A stretch of 64,000 nucleotides of DNA from Leifsonia sp. TF02-11 (GCF_017565305.1 NZ_JAGEKP010000007.1:124001-188000); one strand, 5' to 3'. Positions 43,543 through 53,243 are shown, counted from the stretch's first letter. Numbers and translations are program-made. The notes: generated from the letters alone by a model not told the origin.

Positions 43543-46500
43543 GTGGCGCGTCGCACCGCTGAAAGCTCGATCGCGGACGAACGGCTCGGCCGGAGGATCC
43601 GGTCGCTGTTCTGGTATCGGGACTCGCCGACCCGCGGGTTTCGTGTAGTCTCCGCGCTGCTCGCGATCGGCATCGGCGCGGTGTCCGTCTTCAGCCTGGG
43701 CGGCGCGGCCACCGCGGCGACGACGGCGGTGCACGAGATCACGACCAACTGGGTCGGAAGCCCGGCGTCAGCCGCCTACGGAACAGCGCTGACCACCGAA
43801 TGGCACGTCAGCACGAACGATGCGACCAACCCGCAGGCGAACGCTCCTGTCGACAACGTCCGCGTGACCCTGGTGGCCACCAACGGCGTGTTCGCGAGCG
43901 TTCCCGCGGTCTGCCTGACGAAGGGCGTCACGCCGGCCTCCGCCATCTCCGCCAACGGCACCACGCTGGTCTGCAACCTCGGCACGATCACCGAAGGGAC
44001 AGCGTCCGTCGTCCAGGCATCCGTGCGCGCGACGGGAGCTGTCGGCTCGAAGCTCTCCGTGTCGGGCACGGTGACGTCGGATTCGGCGACGGCGCCCGCC
44101 GGCCCGGCGTCGACCACACAGCTGCCGATCACCGGCAGCCACGGGATGGACCTCGTGCTGAGCGCTCCGAACCAGAACTATCAGCAGTCGACGATCTCGA
44201 GCCGCAGCGGCGGGAACCGGCCGTCCATCGTGGTCGACTACGGCATCGCGATGACGACGGGGAGCATTCCGGGACCGTCGACCTACTCCTTCACGGTGGA
44301 CATCACGCCGTCCGTCGCCGGCCAGCTGAACGGATTGCAGTGGGAAGGCTGTTCGCCGGTCGACGACTCCGCGCAGGCCACCGGCGTCCCGTACTCGGCC
44401 CCGACTGCCGGCTACCCGAGCCGGACGAACGCCCCGACCTGCACGATCACCGGCAGCGGCCCCTACACGGTCACCCTGAGCGGCTTGGACTACTCGCTGC
44501 AGCATGTCCCGTGGACCGACAGCCTCGGCAACGCGCTCCCCTCGACGACCACGTTCGTCGCCGCGGGCGCGCTCCACTTCAGCTACGCCAGCGCGATCAC
44601 GGCCACCACGGGCGTGACGTTCAAGGCGACTCCCACTCCTTTCACGTTCGTCGACGGCGTCACCCAGCCGGAGACGGACACCGGCAACGACTCGACGGGC
44701 ACCACCCTCGTCACCCCGGGAGTGTTCTCCACGATCTGGATGGGCAGCCCCGCCGCCGGCCGCTCCCCGTGGGACGCGAACCTGTGGGCGGCTCCGGGCG
44801 CGGCGCAGGACAAGACCTTCCCGTGGCCGGCCGCCGGTTCCTCGACCAATCCCGGGCCGTACACGCTCGCCGACCAGCCGCTCGGCATCCAGGCCGACAG
44901 CGTCACCTGGTCGACCTACAACGGAGCGGGCGGCGCCGACCTGGCCGGCTCCTGCGTCCTGGTGCAGAACCCGGCCGACTTCACGCCCCGCTACGCGGAC
45001 TTCCTCGCGGCGGACGGCGCGTCGTACTCGAACATGACCACGGCGCACCTCTGGTACCGCACCGATGCGCTGAACACCAAGACCGCGACGTGCGGTGAGG
45101 CGGTCGGTGTCGCGGGCAGCCCGTGGACCTCACTACCCCTGCCGGCGGGCTGCTCCACGCAGACGGCCTCGATCTCGCCCGCCTACTCCGACGACAAGTG
45201 CATCGTGAACCTTCCGGCCGGCGTCACCGCCGTGAAGATGACCTGGAACCCGGCAGTGGACAAGCAGTTCCACCACTTCCTGCGGGTCTGGGGATACGTC
45301 CCGCCGACGGCGCCGATCGGATCGGAGTCGTGGGCGGTCGGCACGTTCAACGCACCGTACAACACGGCGACGGTGTTCCCGGGCTACCCCACCCTCAACA
45401 ACTACATCAACTACAGCACCAACCCCGCCCCCACCGGGACCATCCCTGGCAGCACCTACGGACCGAACACCAACGGGATCCGGGACGCGATGCGCATCCA
45501 GGGCCCGACGGGGGTCATCACGAAGACGACCCCGAGCACGACCGTGCAGCCGGGGACGCCGGTGACCTACAACCTCACGGCGGAGGCGGACCTCGCGGTG
45601 CAGAGCCCGCCGAACCAGACGTTCACCGTGACCGACACCCTGCCGACAGGGATGGTCTACGTCGCGGGGTCGGGAACGCCGACGCCGACGCTGTCGACGA
45701 ACGGCTCGGGGCAACAGGTGCTCAGCTACACCTTCACCAACGTGCCGGCGAACACGGCGCAACCGATCACGTACAAAGCTCAGATCCCGTCCGGCACGGC
45801 CGTCGCGCCGGGGACGGTGCTGACGAACACCGCGCAGGTCGACGTCCCCGGCGACAACCGACTCGCCGCCGCTCGACAGGCGACCGCCAGCGTCAGGGTC
45901 CCGAGCAACGGCGCGACGATGCTCGGCAAATCGGTCGAGGCGAACACGCTGTCGTTCTACGGAGACTCGTCCGCGTGGGACCTCGTCGTCACCTCGCAGG
46001 ACCCGGTCAGCAACCCGTACACCGACACCATCGACATCCTCCCGAGCAAAGCGGACGGCCGCGGCACCACGATCGACGGCACGTACTCCGTCACCGGCGT
46101 GACCGCGCCGGCCGGGTCGACGGTGTACTACTCGACAGCGCCGATCGCATCGTTGAGCAACGATCCGCGTGCCGCCTCCAACGGCGGAACGCCGGGTAGC
46201 GTCACGGGAAACACCGTCGGCTGGACGACGGTGAGGCCCGCCAAGCCCACCGCCGTACGCGTCATCGGTCCGGCTCTCGCGCCTGGCGCGGTCCAGAACA
46301 TCCGGATCGCGTTCACGACACCCGCCGGCACGAGCTGCTCGGCACCGGCCTCCTCGGACAACAAGCCGGGCCAGCTGCTGGTGAACTCGGCGAACTCGAT
46401 CGCCGGGCACACCGCCCTCCCCATGCTGTCGTCGGCGACGACGACCATCGGCGACTGCTACGCCCTCGATCTGAAGAAGTACGTGCTAGTCAAGGGCGGC

Positions 46501-49500
46501 GACCCCGCGAAGGCCGCGGACTGGCACGACGCGAACAGCACCGCCGACTATCAGCAGTACGCGGCGGGCGACACGGTTCCGTACAAGATCACCGTGACCA
46601 ACAAGGGCACAGGCACTCTGACCAACGTCCCCGTGACCGATGCGCTGGTCCCCGGCTGTGACTTCACGATCCCGAGCCTCGCGGCGGGAGCCTCCGCATC
46701 GAATACCTGCTCCACGACGGCTGCCGTCGGCACGACGGTGAACGTCGCCTCGGTGACCGTCACGCCTCCCTCCGGGCCGACCCTGACTGCCACCGACCCG
46801 GCCGGCATCGTCGTGCCCGACCCGTACCGCGTGGTGAAGACCTCCAACCCGGCGCCGGGCACCCCGGTCGCACCCGGCGGAACCGTCACCTACACGATCA
46901 CGGTCTCGGAACCGGCCGGCAGCGCTGCGCCGTCGCTGAACCCGTCGCTGACGGACGATCTGTCGAAGGTGCTCGACGACGCGACCTACAACGGTGATGT
47001 CACCTCGACAGCGGGAACCGCGTCCGTCACCGGGCAGACCCTGAAGTGGTCGGCCGCGTCGATCATGCCGGGGCAGACGATCACGATCACCTACTCGGTG
47101 AAGGTCAACAAACCGGCTACGGGCGACAAGGTGCTGACCAACGTGGTCACCACCCCGTCCGGCGGTAACTGCGTGACCGGCAACACGGATCCCGCGTGCA
47201 CGGTGACGACGAACGTCGAGTCCTTCACCGTGGCCAAGACCGCCTCGGTCGCACAGGCTGCCGAAGGGCAGACGGTGACCTACACGGTGACCGTCACCAA
47301 CACGGGCACGTCCGCGTACACGGCGGCGAACCCGGCATCGTTCACCGACTCCCTCGCCGGCGTCCTCGATGACGCCACCTACAACAATGACGCGAGCAAC
47401 GGAGCGACCTACGCCGCCCCGACCGTGTCGTGGTCGGGAGCGCTGGCCGTCGGGGCGAGCACGACCGTCACCTATTCGGTCACCGTGAACACGCCGGACA
47501 CCGGCGACCACCTGCTGAAGAACGCCGTCACGCCCACCGGCGACGGCGGCACGTGCGCCTCGGCCGGCGCCTGCGAGACGCGGACACCGGTCGCGTCGTA
47601 CACGGTCGCCAAGACCGCCTCGGCGTCGACGACCTCGCCGGGCGGCGTCGTCGTCTACACCGTGACGGTGACCAACACGGGCCAGGTCGGCTACACCGCC
47701 GGCAACCCCGCCTCGTTCACCGACGACCTCACCGATGTCCTGGACGACGCGACCTACAACGGCGACGCGAACAATGGCGCGACGTATGCGGCGCCCACCA
47801 TCTCCTGGTCCGGCGCGCTGGCCATCGGAGCGACCAGGACGGTCACGTACTCCGTCACGGTGAACACGCCCGACGCCGGCGACCACCTGCTGAAGAACGC
47901 GGTCGTCCCCACGGGCTCCGGCGGCAGCTGCACGACGGCCGCCGACTGCAAGACCACGACGGAGGTCGGCACGTACACGGTCGCCAAGACCGCATCGACG
48001 GCCGCCACGACGCCCGGCTCGACCGTGACGTACACGATCGTCGTCACCAACACCGGGCAGGTGGCGTACACCGCCTCGCACCCGGCGACGATCACCGACA
48101 ACCTCACCGGCGTGCTGGATGACGCGGTCTACAACAACGACGCGTCCAACGGTGCGACCTACGCCGCTCCGACCATCACCTGGGCGGGCCCGCTGGCCGT
48201 CGGCGCGACGCAGACGATCACCTACTCGGTGACGGTGAAGAACCCGGATCGCGGCGACCACGTCCTGAAGAACACGGTGTCAACGCCGCCGGGCGTCGGG
48301 AACTGCGACGCCGGCTCGACCGACCCGGCCTGTTCGACGGTGACGCTGGTGCAGTCCTACCGCGTCGTCAAGACGAGCCCGGCCACCACCGTCACCCCGG
48401 GCCAGGTCGTTCCGTACACGATCACGATCACGAACACCGGTCAGGTTCCGTACACGGCAGCCGACCCCGCGGTGTTCAGCGACGATCTGACGAAGGTGCT
48501 CGATGACGCCACGTACAACGGGGACGCCACGAACGGCGCCACCGTCGCCGGGAGCACCCTCTCCTGGTCGGGAGCACTGGCCGTCGGCGCCACGGTGACG
48601 GTGACCTACTCGGTCACGATCAACACTCCCGACACGGGTGACCACGTCCTCGACAACGCGGTCGTCACCGGCCCGACGGGCAACTGCCCCGTCGGATCGA
48701 CGGACCCCGCCTGTGCGGTGCAGATCCCGACCAAGTCGTTCCATATCACGAAGTCGGCCTCCTCGTCCACGACGACTCCGGGCGCGACCGTGACCTACAC
48801 GATCGTGGTGACCAACACCGGCCAGGTCGACTACACCGCGGCGGCACCGGCGAAGTTCACGGACGACCTGTCCGGCGTGCTCGACGACGCCACCTACAAC
48901 AACGACGCCACCAACGGAGCCGTCTACTCCGCGCCCACCCTGTCGTGGTCGGGAGCCCTCCCGGTGGGTGGCACCGAGACGATCACCTACTCGGTGACGG
49001 TGAAGAGTCCGGACACGGGTGATCACGTGCTCGACAACGCCGTTGTCACTCCGCCCGGTCTCGGCGGCGACTGCACCGTCGACTCGACCGACCCGGACTG
49101 CGCGGTGACCGTGCCGGTCCAGTCGTACACGACGGCGAAGACCGCATCGACGACCACCACGACGGAGGGGTCGCGCGTCACCTACACGGTGACCGTGACC
49201 AACACCGGCGCGGTCGACTACACCGCGGCGGCACCCGCCTCGTTCACCGATGATCTGACGAAGGTCCTCGACGACGCCACCTACAACAACGACGCCACGA
49301 ACGGTGCGACGTACGCTGCGCCGACGTTGACCTGGGCGGGCGCACTGCCCGTGGGCGGGACGAAGACGATCACCTACTCGGTGACCGTCGCGAGCCCCGA
49401 CCGCGGCGATCACTCGCTGAAGAACCAGGTCGTGCCGACGGCGGACGGCGGAAGCTGCGCGACCGCCGGAGGATGCGCCACGACCACGCTCGTCCAGTCG

Positions 49501-50808
49501 TACTCCGTGGTGAAGACATCCTCGTCGACGACCACGCAGCCCGGTGGGACGGTCTCGTACACGATCACGGTGACGAACACCGGCCAGGTTCCGTTCACCG
49601 CCGCGAACCCGGCCTCCTTCACGGATGACCTGACGAGTGTGCTCGACGACGCGACGTACAACAACGACGCGACGAACGCCGCGGTCTACTCGGCCCCGGT
49701 GCTCTCCTGGTCCGGTGCCCTCCCGATCGGCGCGACGCACACCGTCACCTACTCGGTGACGGTGAAGACCCCGGACACCGGCGACAAGATCCTCGCCAAC
49801 GCCGTCGTCACGCCCACCGGCCCGTGCGTGTCCGGGTCGACCGATCCGAACTGTCTCGTCGTCGTCCCCGTGAAGTCGTACTCGACCGTGAAGACCGCCT
49901 CCGTGGTCGACACGAAGCCGGGAGCGACCGTCACCTACACGATCGTCGTCACCAACACCGGCGCAGTTCCGTACACCGCTGCGGCGCCGGCCACGTTCCT
50001 GGACGACCTGAGCGGCGTCCTCGACGATGCGATCTACAACAACGACGCGACAGGCGGGGCGACGTACGCCGCTCCGACCCTGAGCTGGGCCGGCGCTCTG
50101 GCGGTGGGAGGAACGGCGACCATCACCTACTCGGTGACGGTGAAGAGTCCGGACACGGGCGACCACGTGCTGAAGAACGCGGTCGTCACACCGACCGGGC
50201 CCTGCGCCGCCGGCTCGAGCGACCCCGCCTGTTCGACCACCGTCCCCGTGCAGTCGTACCACGTCGCCAAGAAGGCATCCGCGTCGACGGTCTCGCCCGG
50301 TGGGGTCGTGACGTACACGATCGCCGTCACGAACACCGGCCAGGTGCCGTTCACGACCGGCGCGCCCGCGACCTTCACCGACGACCTGACCGACGTGCTC
50401 ACCGGGGCCACCTACAACGGCGATGCGAGCAGCGGTGCGACCTACACCGCGCCGACGCTCGCCTGGTCGGGCGCGCTGGCCGTCGGCCAGACGGTCGACG
50501 TGACCTACAGCGTGAGGCTCCTCGCCGCCGACAAGGCCGGCACCGTGCTGCACAATGTCGTCGCCACCCCGACGGACCCGGGCGGGGAGGTCTCGAACTG
50601 CCTGCCGGGAGACACCGACCCGGCGTGCGCCGCGGATGTGACGGTCGACCCGCCGGCCCCGACGCCGACGGATCCGCCCGCCGCCTCGGGCCCGCTCGCC
50701 CACACGGGAAGCGACCTCCTCCCGCCGTTCCTGTGGGGCGCTCTGCTCCTCCTGACCGGTTTCGGGCTGGTGTCCGGTCTGTGGCTCCGCCGTCGGCGCC
50801 GCAGCTGA
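43543..50808 (+). CDS. Giant cell-wall-anchored repeat surface protein (DUF11-like, LAHTG sorting signal)
   Basis: A 2421-residue exported protein. Seen: a signal peptide after a basic stretch (RGFRVVSALLAIGIGAVSVF, about 26-45, cleaved near ATAA), a ~1050-residue non-repeated N-terminal region with Ser/Thr-rich beta domains, ten repeats of about 127 residues (about 1100-2365) with LDDATYNNDATNGATY and ITYSVTVKSPDTGDHVL signatures and usually a cysteine pair, a Pro-rich linker, LAHTG (2385-2389), a membrane segment and RRRRR. LAxTG is the class E sortase signal of high-GC actinobacteria; no sortase gene is in the window. GTG 43543 is chosen because GGAAGGA precedes it; a TTG at 43507 is less likely. 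Probably an adhesin or stalk-like surface protein. Confidence 0.88.
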   Translation: MARRTAESSIADERLGRRIRSLFWYRDSPTRGFRVVSALLAIGIGAVSVFSLGGAATAATTAVHEITTNWVGSPASAAYGTALTTEWHVSTNDATNPQANAPVDNVRVTLVATNGVFASVPAVCLTKGVTPASAISANGTTLVCNLGTITEGTASVVQASVRATGAVGSKLSVSGTVTSDSATAPAGPASTTQLPITGSHGMDLVLSAPNQNYQQSTISSRSGGNRPSIVVDYGIAMTTGSIPGPSTYSFTVDITPSVAGQLNGLQWEGCSPVDDSAQATGVPYSAPTAGYPSRTNAPTCTITGSGPYTVTLSGLDYSLQHVPWTDSLGNALPSTTTFVAAGALHFSYASAITATTGVTFKATPTPFTFVDGVTQPETDTGNDSTGTTLVTPGVFSTIWMGSPAAGRSPWDANLWAAPGAAQDKTFPWPAAGSSTNPGPYTLADQPLGIQADSVTWSTYNGAGGADLAGSCVLVQNPADFTPRYADFLAADGASYSNMTTAHLWYRTDALNTKTATCGEAVGVAGSPWTSLPLPAGCSTQTASISPAYSDDKCIVNLPAGVTAVKMTWNPAVDKQFHHFLRVWGYVPPTAPIGSESWAVGTFNAPYNTATVFPGYPTLNNYINYSTNPAPTGTIPGSTYGPNTNGIRDAMRIQGPTGVITKTTPSTTVQPGTPVTYNLTAEADLAVQSPPNQTFTVTDTLPTGMVYVAGSGTPTPTLSTNGSGQQVLSYTFTNVPANTAQPITYKAQIPSGTAVAPGTVLTNTAQVDVPGDNRLAAARQATASVRVPSNGATMLGKSVEANTLSFYGDSSAWDLVVTSQDPVSNPYTDTIDILPSKADGRGTTIDGTYSVTGVTAPAGSTVYYSTAPIASLSNDPRAASNGGTPGSVTGNTVGWTTVRPAKPTAVRVIGPALAPGAVQNIRIAFTTPAGTSCSAPASSDNKPGQLLVNSANSIAGHTALPMLSSATTTIGDCYALDLKKYVLVKGGDPAKAADWHDANSTADYQQYAAGDTVPYKITVTNKGTGTLTNVPVTDALVPGCDFTIPSLAAGASASNTCSTTAAVGTTVNVASVTVTPPSGPTLTATDPAGIVVPDPYRVVKTSNPAPGTPVAPGGTVTYTITVSEPAGSAAPSLNPSLTDDLSKVLDDATYNGDVTSTAGTASVTGQTLKWSAASIMPGQTITITYSVKVNKPATGDKVLTNVVTTPSGGNCVTGNTDPACTVTTNVESFTVAKTASVAQAAEGQTVTYTVTVTNTGTSAYTAANPASFTDSLAGVLDDATYNNDASNGATYAAPTVSWSGALAVGASTTVTYSVTVNTPDTGDHLLKNAVTPTGDGGTCASAGACETRTPVASYTVAKTASASTTSPGGVVVYTVTVTNTGQVGYTAGNPASFTDDLTDVLDDATYNGDANNGATYAAPTISWSGALAIGATRTVTYSVTVNTPDAGDHLLKNAVVPTGSGGSCTTAADCKTTTEVGTYTVAKTASTAATTPGSTVTYTIVVTNTGQVAYTASHPATITDNLTGVLDDAVYNNDASNGATYAAPTITWAGPLAVGATQTITYSVTVKNPDRGDHVLKNTVSTPPGVGNCDAGSTDPACSTVTLVQSYRVVKTSPATTVTPGQVVPYTITITNTGQVPYTAADPAVFSDDLTKVLDDATYNGDATNGATVAGSTLSWSGALAVGATVTVTYSVTINTPDTGDHVLDNAVVTGPTGNCPVGSTDPACAVQIPTKSFHITKSASSSTTTPGATVTYTIVVTNTGQVDYTAAAPAKFTDDLSGVLDDATYNNDATNGAVYSAPTLSWSGALPVGGTETITYSVTVKSPDTGDHVLDNAVVTPPGLGGDCTVDSTDPDCAVTVPVQSYTTAKTASTTTTTEGSRVTYTVTVTNTGAVDYTAAAPASFTDDLTKVLDDATYNNDATNGATYAAPTLTWAGALPVGGTKTITYSVTVASPDRGDHSLKNQVVPTADGGSCATAGGCATTTLVQSYSVVKTSSSTTTQPGGTVSYTITVTNTGQVPFTAANPASFTDDLTSVLDDATYNNDATNAAVYSAPVLSWSGALPIGATHTVTYSVTVKTPDTGDKILANAVVTPTGPCVSGSTDPNCLVVVPVKSYSTVKTASVVDTKPGATVTYTIVVTNTGAVPYTAAAPATFLDDLSGVLDDAIYNNDATGGATYAAPTLSWAGALAVGGTATITYSVTVKSPDTGDHVLKNAVVTPTGPCAAGSSDPACSTTVPVQSYHVAKKASASTVSPGGVVTYTIAVTNTGQVPFTTGAPATFTDDLTDVLTGATYNGDASSGATYTAPTLAWSGALAVGQTVDVTYSVRLLAADKAGTVLHNVVATPTDPGGEVSNCLPGDTDPACAADVTVDPPAPTPTDPPAASGPLAHTGSDLLPPFLWGALLLLTGFGLVSGLWLRRRRRS
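46830..50640 (+). repeat. Ten tandem ~380-base repeats within the surface protein gene
   Basis: Ten in-frame copies of about 380 bases encode the DUF11-like modules. The copies differ mostly at scattered positions but keep stretches such as the codons for TYSVTVK and LDDATYNN nearly unchanged, a state that supports recombination and copy-number change. The first and tenth copies are the most divergent (ATYNGDVTSTAG; TGATYNGDASSG). Confidence 0.85.
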
Positions 50809-50822
50809 CCGGCACCCACCGC

Positions 50823-50860
50823 GCTGCGTGCTCGCCCGGGCCCATGGGCGGGCACGCAGC
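50823..50860. terminator. Strong hairpin after the giant surface protein gene
   Basis: GCTGCGTGCTCGCCC (50823-50837) pairs with GGGCGGGCACGCAGC (50846-50860) with a single G-U pair and an 8-base loop. It follows the stop codon by 15 bases and precedes the next gene by 23. There is no U-run, so it may be an L-shaped actinobacterial terminator or a processing element that sets the ratio of the two surface proteins. Confidence 0.65.
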
Positions 50861-50883
50861 ATCCACACGACGAAAGTGCACGT

Positions 50884-51567
50884 ATGACGTCTCCGAATGA
50901 CCGCAGCGCGACCGTCCGGCGGAGGACCATCGGCGCGATGGCGACGGCTCTGCTCGGCGGCCTGCTGTTCGCGACAGCAGCCGCGCCCGCCGCGTCGGCC
51001 ACCACCGTCTCCGCCGTCTCCGCCGTGCAGGCGGTCCCGGAGGGGCTCTCGATCGCGATCACCGACGGGAAGGCCGAGACGGTCTCCGGTGCCTCGACGA
51101 CCTACACGGTGACGGTCACCAACCGAGGGACGGAGCCGGTGACGGGGGAGCTGGTCGTCGCCGTCCCGTCCTTCGTCACCGTCGAGAAGGCGGAAGGCTC
51201 CCACCTGGACAAGGCGGAGGCCGCCTGGACGGTGACCGTCGCCCCCGGCGCAACCGAGCGCCGTCGTGCGGCCGTGACCATCCGCAACATCCCGGCCACC
51301 GAGGTCCGGGTGAACACGCTCGCGACCCTGTACGACTCCGCCGACCGTTCCCGCATCCTGGTGCGCGCAACGGACGCGAAGGCGATCCGGGGTGTGACCG
51401 ACCCCGCGCAAACCGTGGGGCAGAAGCCCGCCACGGTCCGTTCCGCAACGAACGATCCCATGGTCATCGTGATCGCCGTCTCCGCCGGCGCTGTGGCTCT
51501 AGCGGTCGCTGTCGTGGGTGCCGTGGTGTTCCGGCGTCGGCGGGGCGGGGCGCCGACGGGCTCATAG
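50884..51567 (+). CDS. Small exported membrane-anchored protein with one DUF11-like domain
   Basis: A 227-residue exported protein. Seen: signal peptide (MATALLGGLLFATAAAPAAS, about 19-38), one beta-sandwich domain with TTYTVTVTNRGTEPVTGELV near 75, which matches the TYTVTVTNTG strand of the giant protein's repeats, and a C-terminal membrane segment VIVIAVSAGAVALAVAVVGA followed by RRRR. No sortase motif. Located just after the giant protein and its hairpin, so it may be a membrane-bound partner or a minor component. Function unknown. Confidence 0.75.
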   Translation: MTSPNDRSATVRRRTIGAMATALLGGLLFATAAAPAASATTVSAVSAVQAVPEGLSIAITDGKAETVSGASTTYTVTVTNRGTEPVTGELVVAVPSFVTVEKAEGSHLDKAEAAWTVTVAPGATERRRAAVTIRNIPATEVRVNTLATLYDSADRSRILVRATDAKAIRGVTDPAQTVGQKPATVRSATNDPMVIVIAVSAGAVALAVAVVGAVVFRRRRGGAPTGS

Positions 51568-51649
51568 GCATCGAGCAGTACCTGACCGGCTCGACCTTTG
51601 GAGTGAGATCCGGCGGTGGGTGGATCCACTCAAGCTCGGGACCTGCCGC

Positions 51650-52225
51650 TCATCGCGTCTCGGCCGGGGGCGACTGGTCGACCGCCAACGCTGAGATCAC
51701 GTCGTAGCCGTCTCCGATCACGTCCAGGTCGGCACTGAGCAGCAGGAGCGTGTTCGTGAGCATGCCGCGGCCGAGGAAGTCCGTGATCTGGTGTCGGCTC
51801 GCGCCGGCGTCGCGGAGCAGGCCGTGGACCTCGGTGAGGAGGCGACGCGACTCCACTCCGATCGCAGGGACATCGGCTGCGGAGAAACCGTGTGCGAAGA
51901 CCCGCACCGCGTCGCGCTCGAGGGAGACCAGCCGCTGGTACGCCCGCCCCGCCGCGCGCAGGTCGAACGGATCGGCCTGGAGCTCGGTGTGCAGGCAGTC
52001 CACGATCTTCTCACCCGAGAACCGGTGGGTCGCCACGAACAGCCGCTCCTTGGAGCCGAACACCTGCATCACGTACGGCTGCGATACCCCGATCTCTGCG
52101 GCGACCGCTGCGGTCGAGGTGCCGAAGTAGCCGCGGTGGGCGAACGCCCGCTCTGCACCGGCCAGCAACTCCCGCGAACGCGCGGGAAGGGCCGGTGCGC
52201 TGCGCAATGCGTCCACTTCCACCAT
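51650..52225 (-). CDS. TetR-family transcriptional regulator
   Basis: A 191-residue repressor-type regulator. Seen: the TetR N-terminal helix-turn-helix, AFAHRGYFGTSTAAVAAEIG and VSQPYVMQVFGSKERLFVAT (about residues 28-67), and a helical ligand domain. A perfect palindrome lies 8 bases before its start codon at 52234-52249, so it probably represses itself and the divergent membrane protein gene at 52284. The effector is unknown. Confidence 0.88.
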   Translation of the reverse strand: MVEVDALRSAPALPARSRELLAGAERAFAHRGYFGTSTAAVAAEIGVSQPYVMQVFGSKERLFVATHRFSGEKIVDCLHTELQADPFDLRAAGRAYQRLVSLERDAVRVFAHGFSAADVPAIGVESRRLLTEVHGLLRDAGASRHQITDFLGRGMLTNTLLLLSADLDVIGDGYDVISALAVDQSPPAETR

Positions 52226-52233
52226 CCTCGATG

Positions 52234-52249
52234 CTTATCGTACGATAAG
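52234..52249. promoter_or_regulatory. TetR operator palindrome
   Basis: CTTATCGTACGATAAG is a perfect 16-base palindrome between the divergent TetR gene (start 52225) and the membrane protein gene (start 52284). Its position and symmetry fit a site bound by a TetR dimer that blocks both promoters. Confidence 0.75.
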
Positions 52250-52283
52250 TCGGGCCGGGCAAGCATGGACGATCGGAGGCGCC

Positions 52284-53030
52284 GTGAGCACGACAGACCC
52301 CGCCCTGGCGCGACGCTTGCGGGAGCAGGCGCGTGTCGGCAGTTCCGGCGCGCTCGTCCGGCTGCTCGTCTCGGACCTGCTCCTCATCGTCGGAGCAGCC
52401 CTGCTGGTGCGGGGGATGTTCGCTTTCGCCGAGATCCCCGCTGACGGCACCGACGACCCGCCACTGGGCGTGTTCGGCATCGCCGCGGGGCTGCCCATCG
52501 TCCTTCTTTCGACGTTCATGCACGTGGGGGCCCTCCGCCGGTACACAGGCAAGCTCCTCGGTCGCAGCCCCTTCCTCGGAACCATGCCCCTTGTGTTCGT
52601 CGGCTTCGCCGCAGGAGCGTGGTGGGGCTGGGCGACCACGCGCGACGCATGGCTGTGGATCCCCCTCGCCGTCACAGCCGTAGCGGCCCTCCTTGTGGTG
52701 CTCTCCGTGTCGGCGAGGGTCGGACGGACGCGACAGGATGGGGTCCTCGACGAGGTGGCGGCCACGGGACGCATCGTGCCGGCGGTCGTCACCGACATCG
52801 CCGAGATCGACCCATCGTCCGGAGGCCTCATCGGCCCCATCACCGTGAAGTTCACAGACGCCTCCGGTACCGACCGCTGGGTGACGAAGCTCGGACAGTG
52901 GCGACGGGCAGACCTCCCCAAGAAGGGCGATCCGGCATCCGTCCTCTTCGACCCGTCCGCACCGGGCGACACCCGCCGCATCTGGGTCGGGCCGGCCGGA
53001 GCCCGCGGCGCGCAAGACTTTCGGATGTGA
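52284..53030 (+). CDS. Four-TM membrane protein with C-terminal soluble domain (DUF3592-like)
   Basis: A 248-residue protein. Seen: four membrane segments (LLVSDLLLIVGAALLVRG, FGIAAGLPIVLLSTFMH, LGTMPLVFVGFAAGAWW and IPLAVTAVAALLVVLSV) followed by a ~95-residue beta-rich domain (GRIVPAVVTDIAEID; GPITVKFTDASGTDRWVTKL; ASVLFDPSAPGDTRRIWV) like DUF3592 proteins. GTG 52284 follows CGGAGG. Divergent from the TetR gene and likely under its control. Function unknown. Confidence 0.7.
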   Translation: MSTTDPALARRLREQARVGSSGALVRLLVSDLLLIVGAALLVRGMFAFAEIPADGTDDPPLGVFGIAAGLPIVLLSTFMHVGALRRYTGKLLGRSPFLGTMPLVFVGFAAGAWWGWATTRDAWLWIPLAVTAVAALLVVLSVSARVGRTRQDGVLDEVAATGRIVPAVVTDIAEIDPSSGGLIGPITVKFTDASGTDRWVTKLGQWRRADLPKKGDPASVLFDPSAPGDTRRIWVGPAGARGAQDFRM

Positions 53031-53132
53031 GCACCCCGCGCATGGCTGGCGGGGGCCTTCTCCGAACGCATCTCAGTCGCCATGCGCGCCGCCCCTGCGG
53101 CAACGCCCTGGCGATGACGCTGGACGCCAATG

Positions 53133-53164
53133 AAAAACCCCCGGGACTGTGACCCGGGGGCTTT
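53133..53164 (-). terminator. Terminator of the tRNA operon, probably bidirectional
   Basis: CCCCCGGG (53138-53145) and CCCGGGGG (53153-53160) form a perfect 8-base stem with a 7-base loop. On the minus strand it is followed by five U (53133-53137), ending the tRNA transcript; on the plus strand CTTTCT follows, which could also end the membrane protein message. Confidence 0.85.
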
Positions 53165-53170
53165 CTCCAG

Positions 53171-53243
53171 TGGCTCCGACCGGCATCGATCCGGTGACCT
53201 TTCGATTTTCAGTCGAACGCTCTACCAACTGAGCTACAGAGCC
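53171..53243 (-). tRNA. tRNA-Phe (GAA)
   Basis: A 73-nt cloverleaf on the minus strand: acceptor GGCTCTG pairs with CGGAGCC (one G-U), D-arm AGCTCAGTTGGTAGAGC, anticodon loop CTGAAAA with anticodon GAA, T-arm GGTCACCGGATCGATGCC-type with the TψC equivalent, and discriminator A. CCA is not encoded. Last of three tRNA genes in one transcript. Confidence 0.93.

Noticed and set aside
48280-51411. A minus-strand open frame of about 1040 codons opposite the giant surface protein (and a second one of about 590 codons at 46486-48261).
   Set aside because: Composition is Arg/Gly/Asp/Val-rich low complexity mirrored from Thr/Ala/Val codons of the plus strand; no domain, start signal or context. High-GC antisense shadow.
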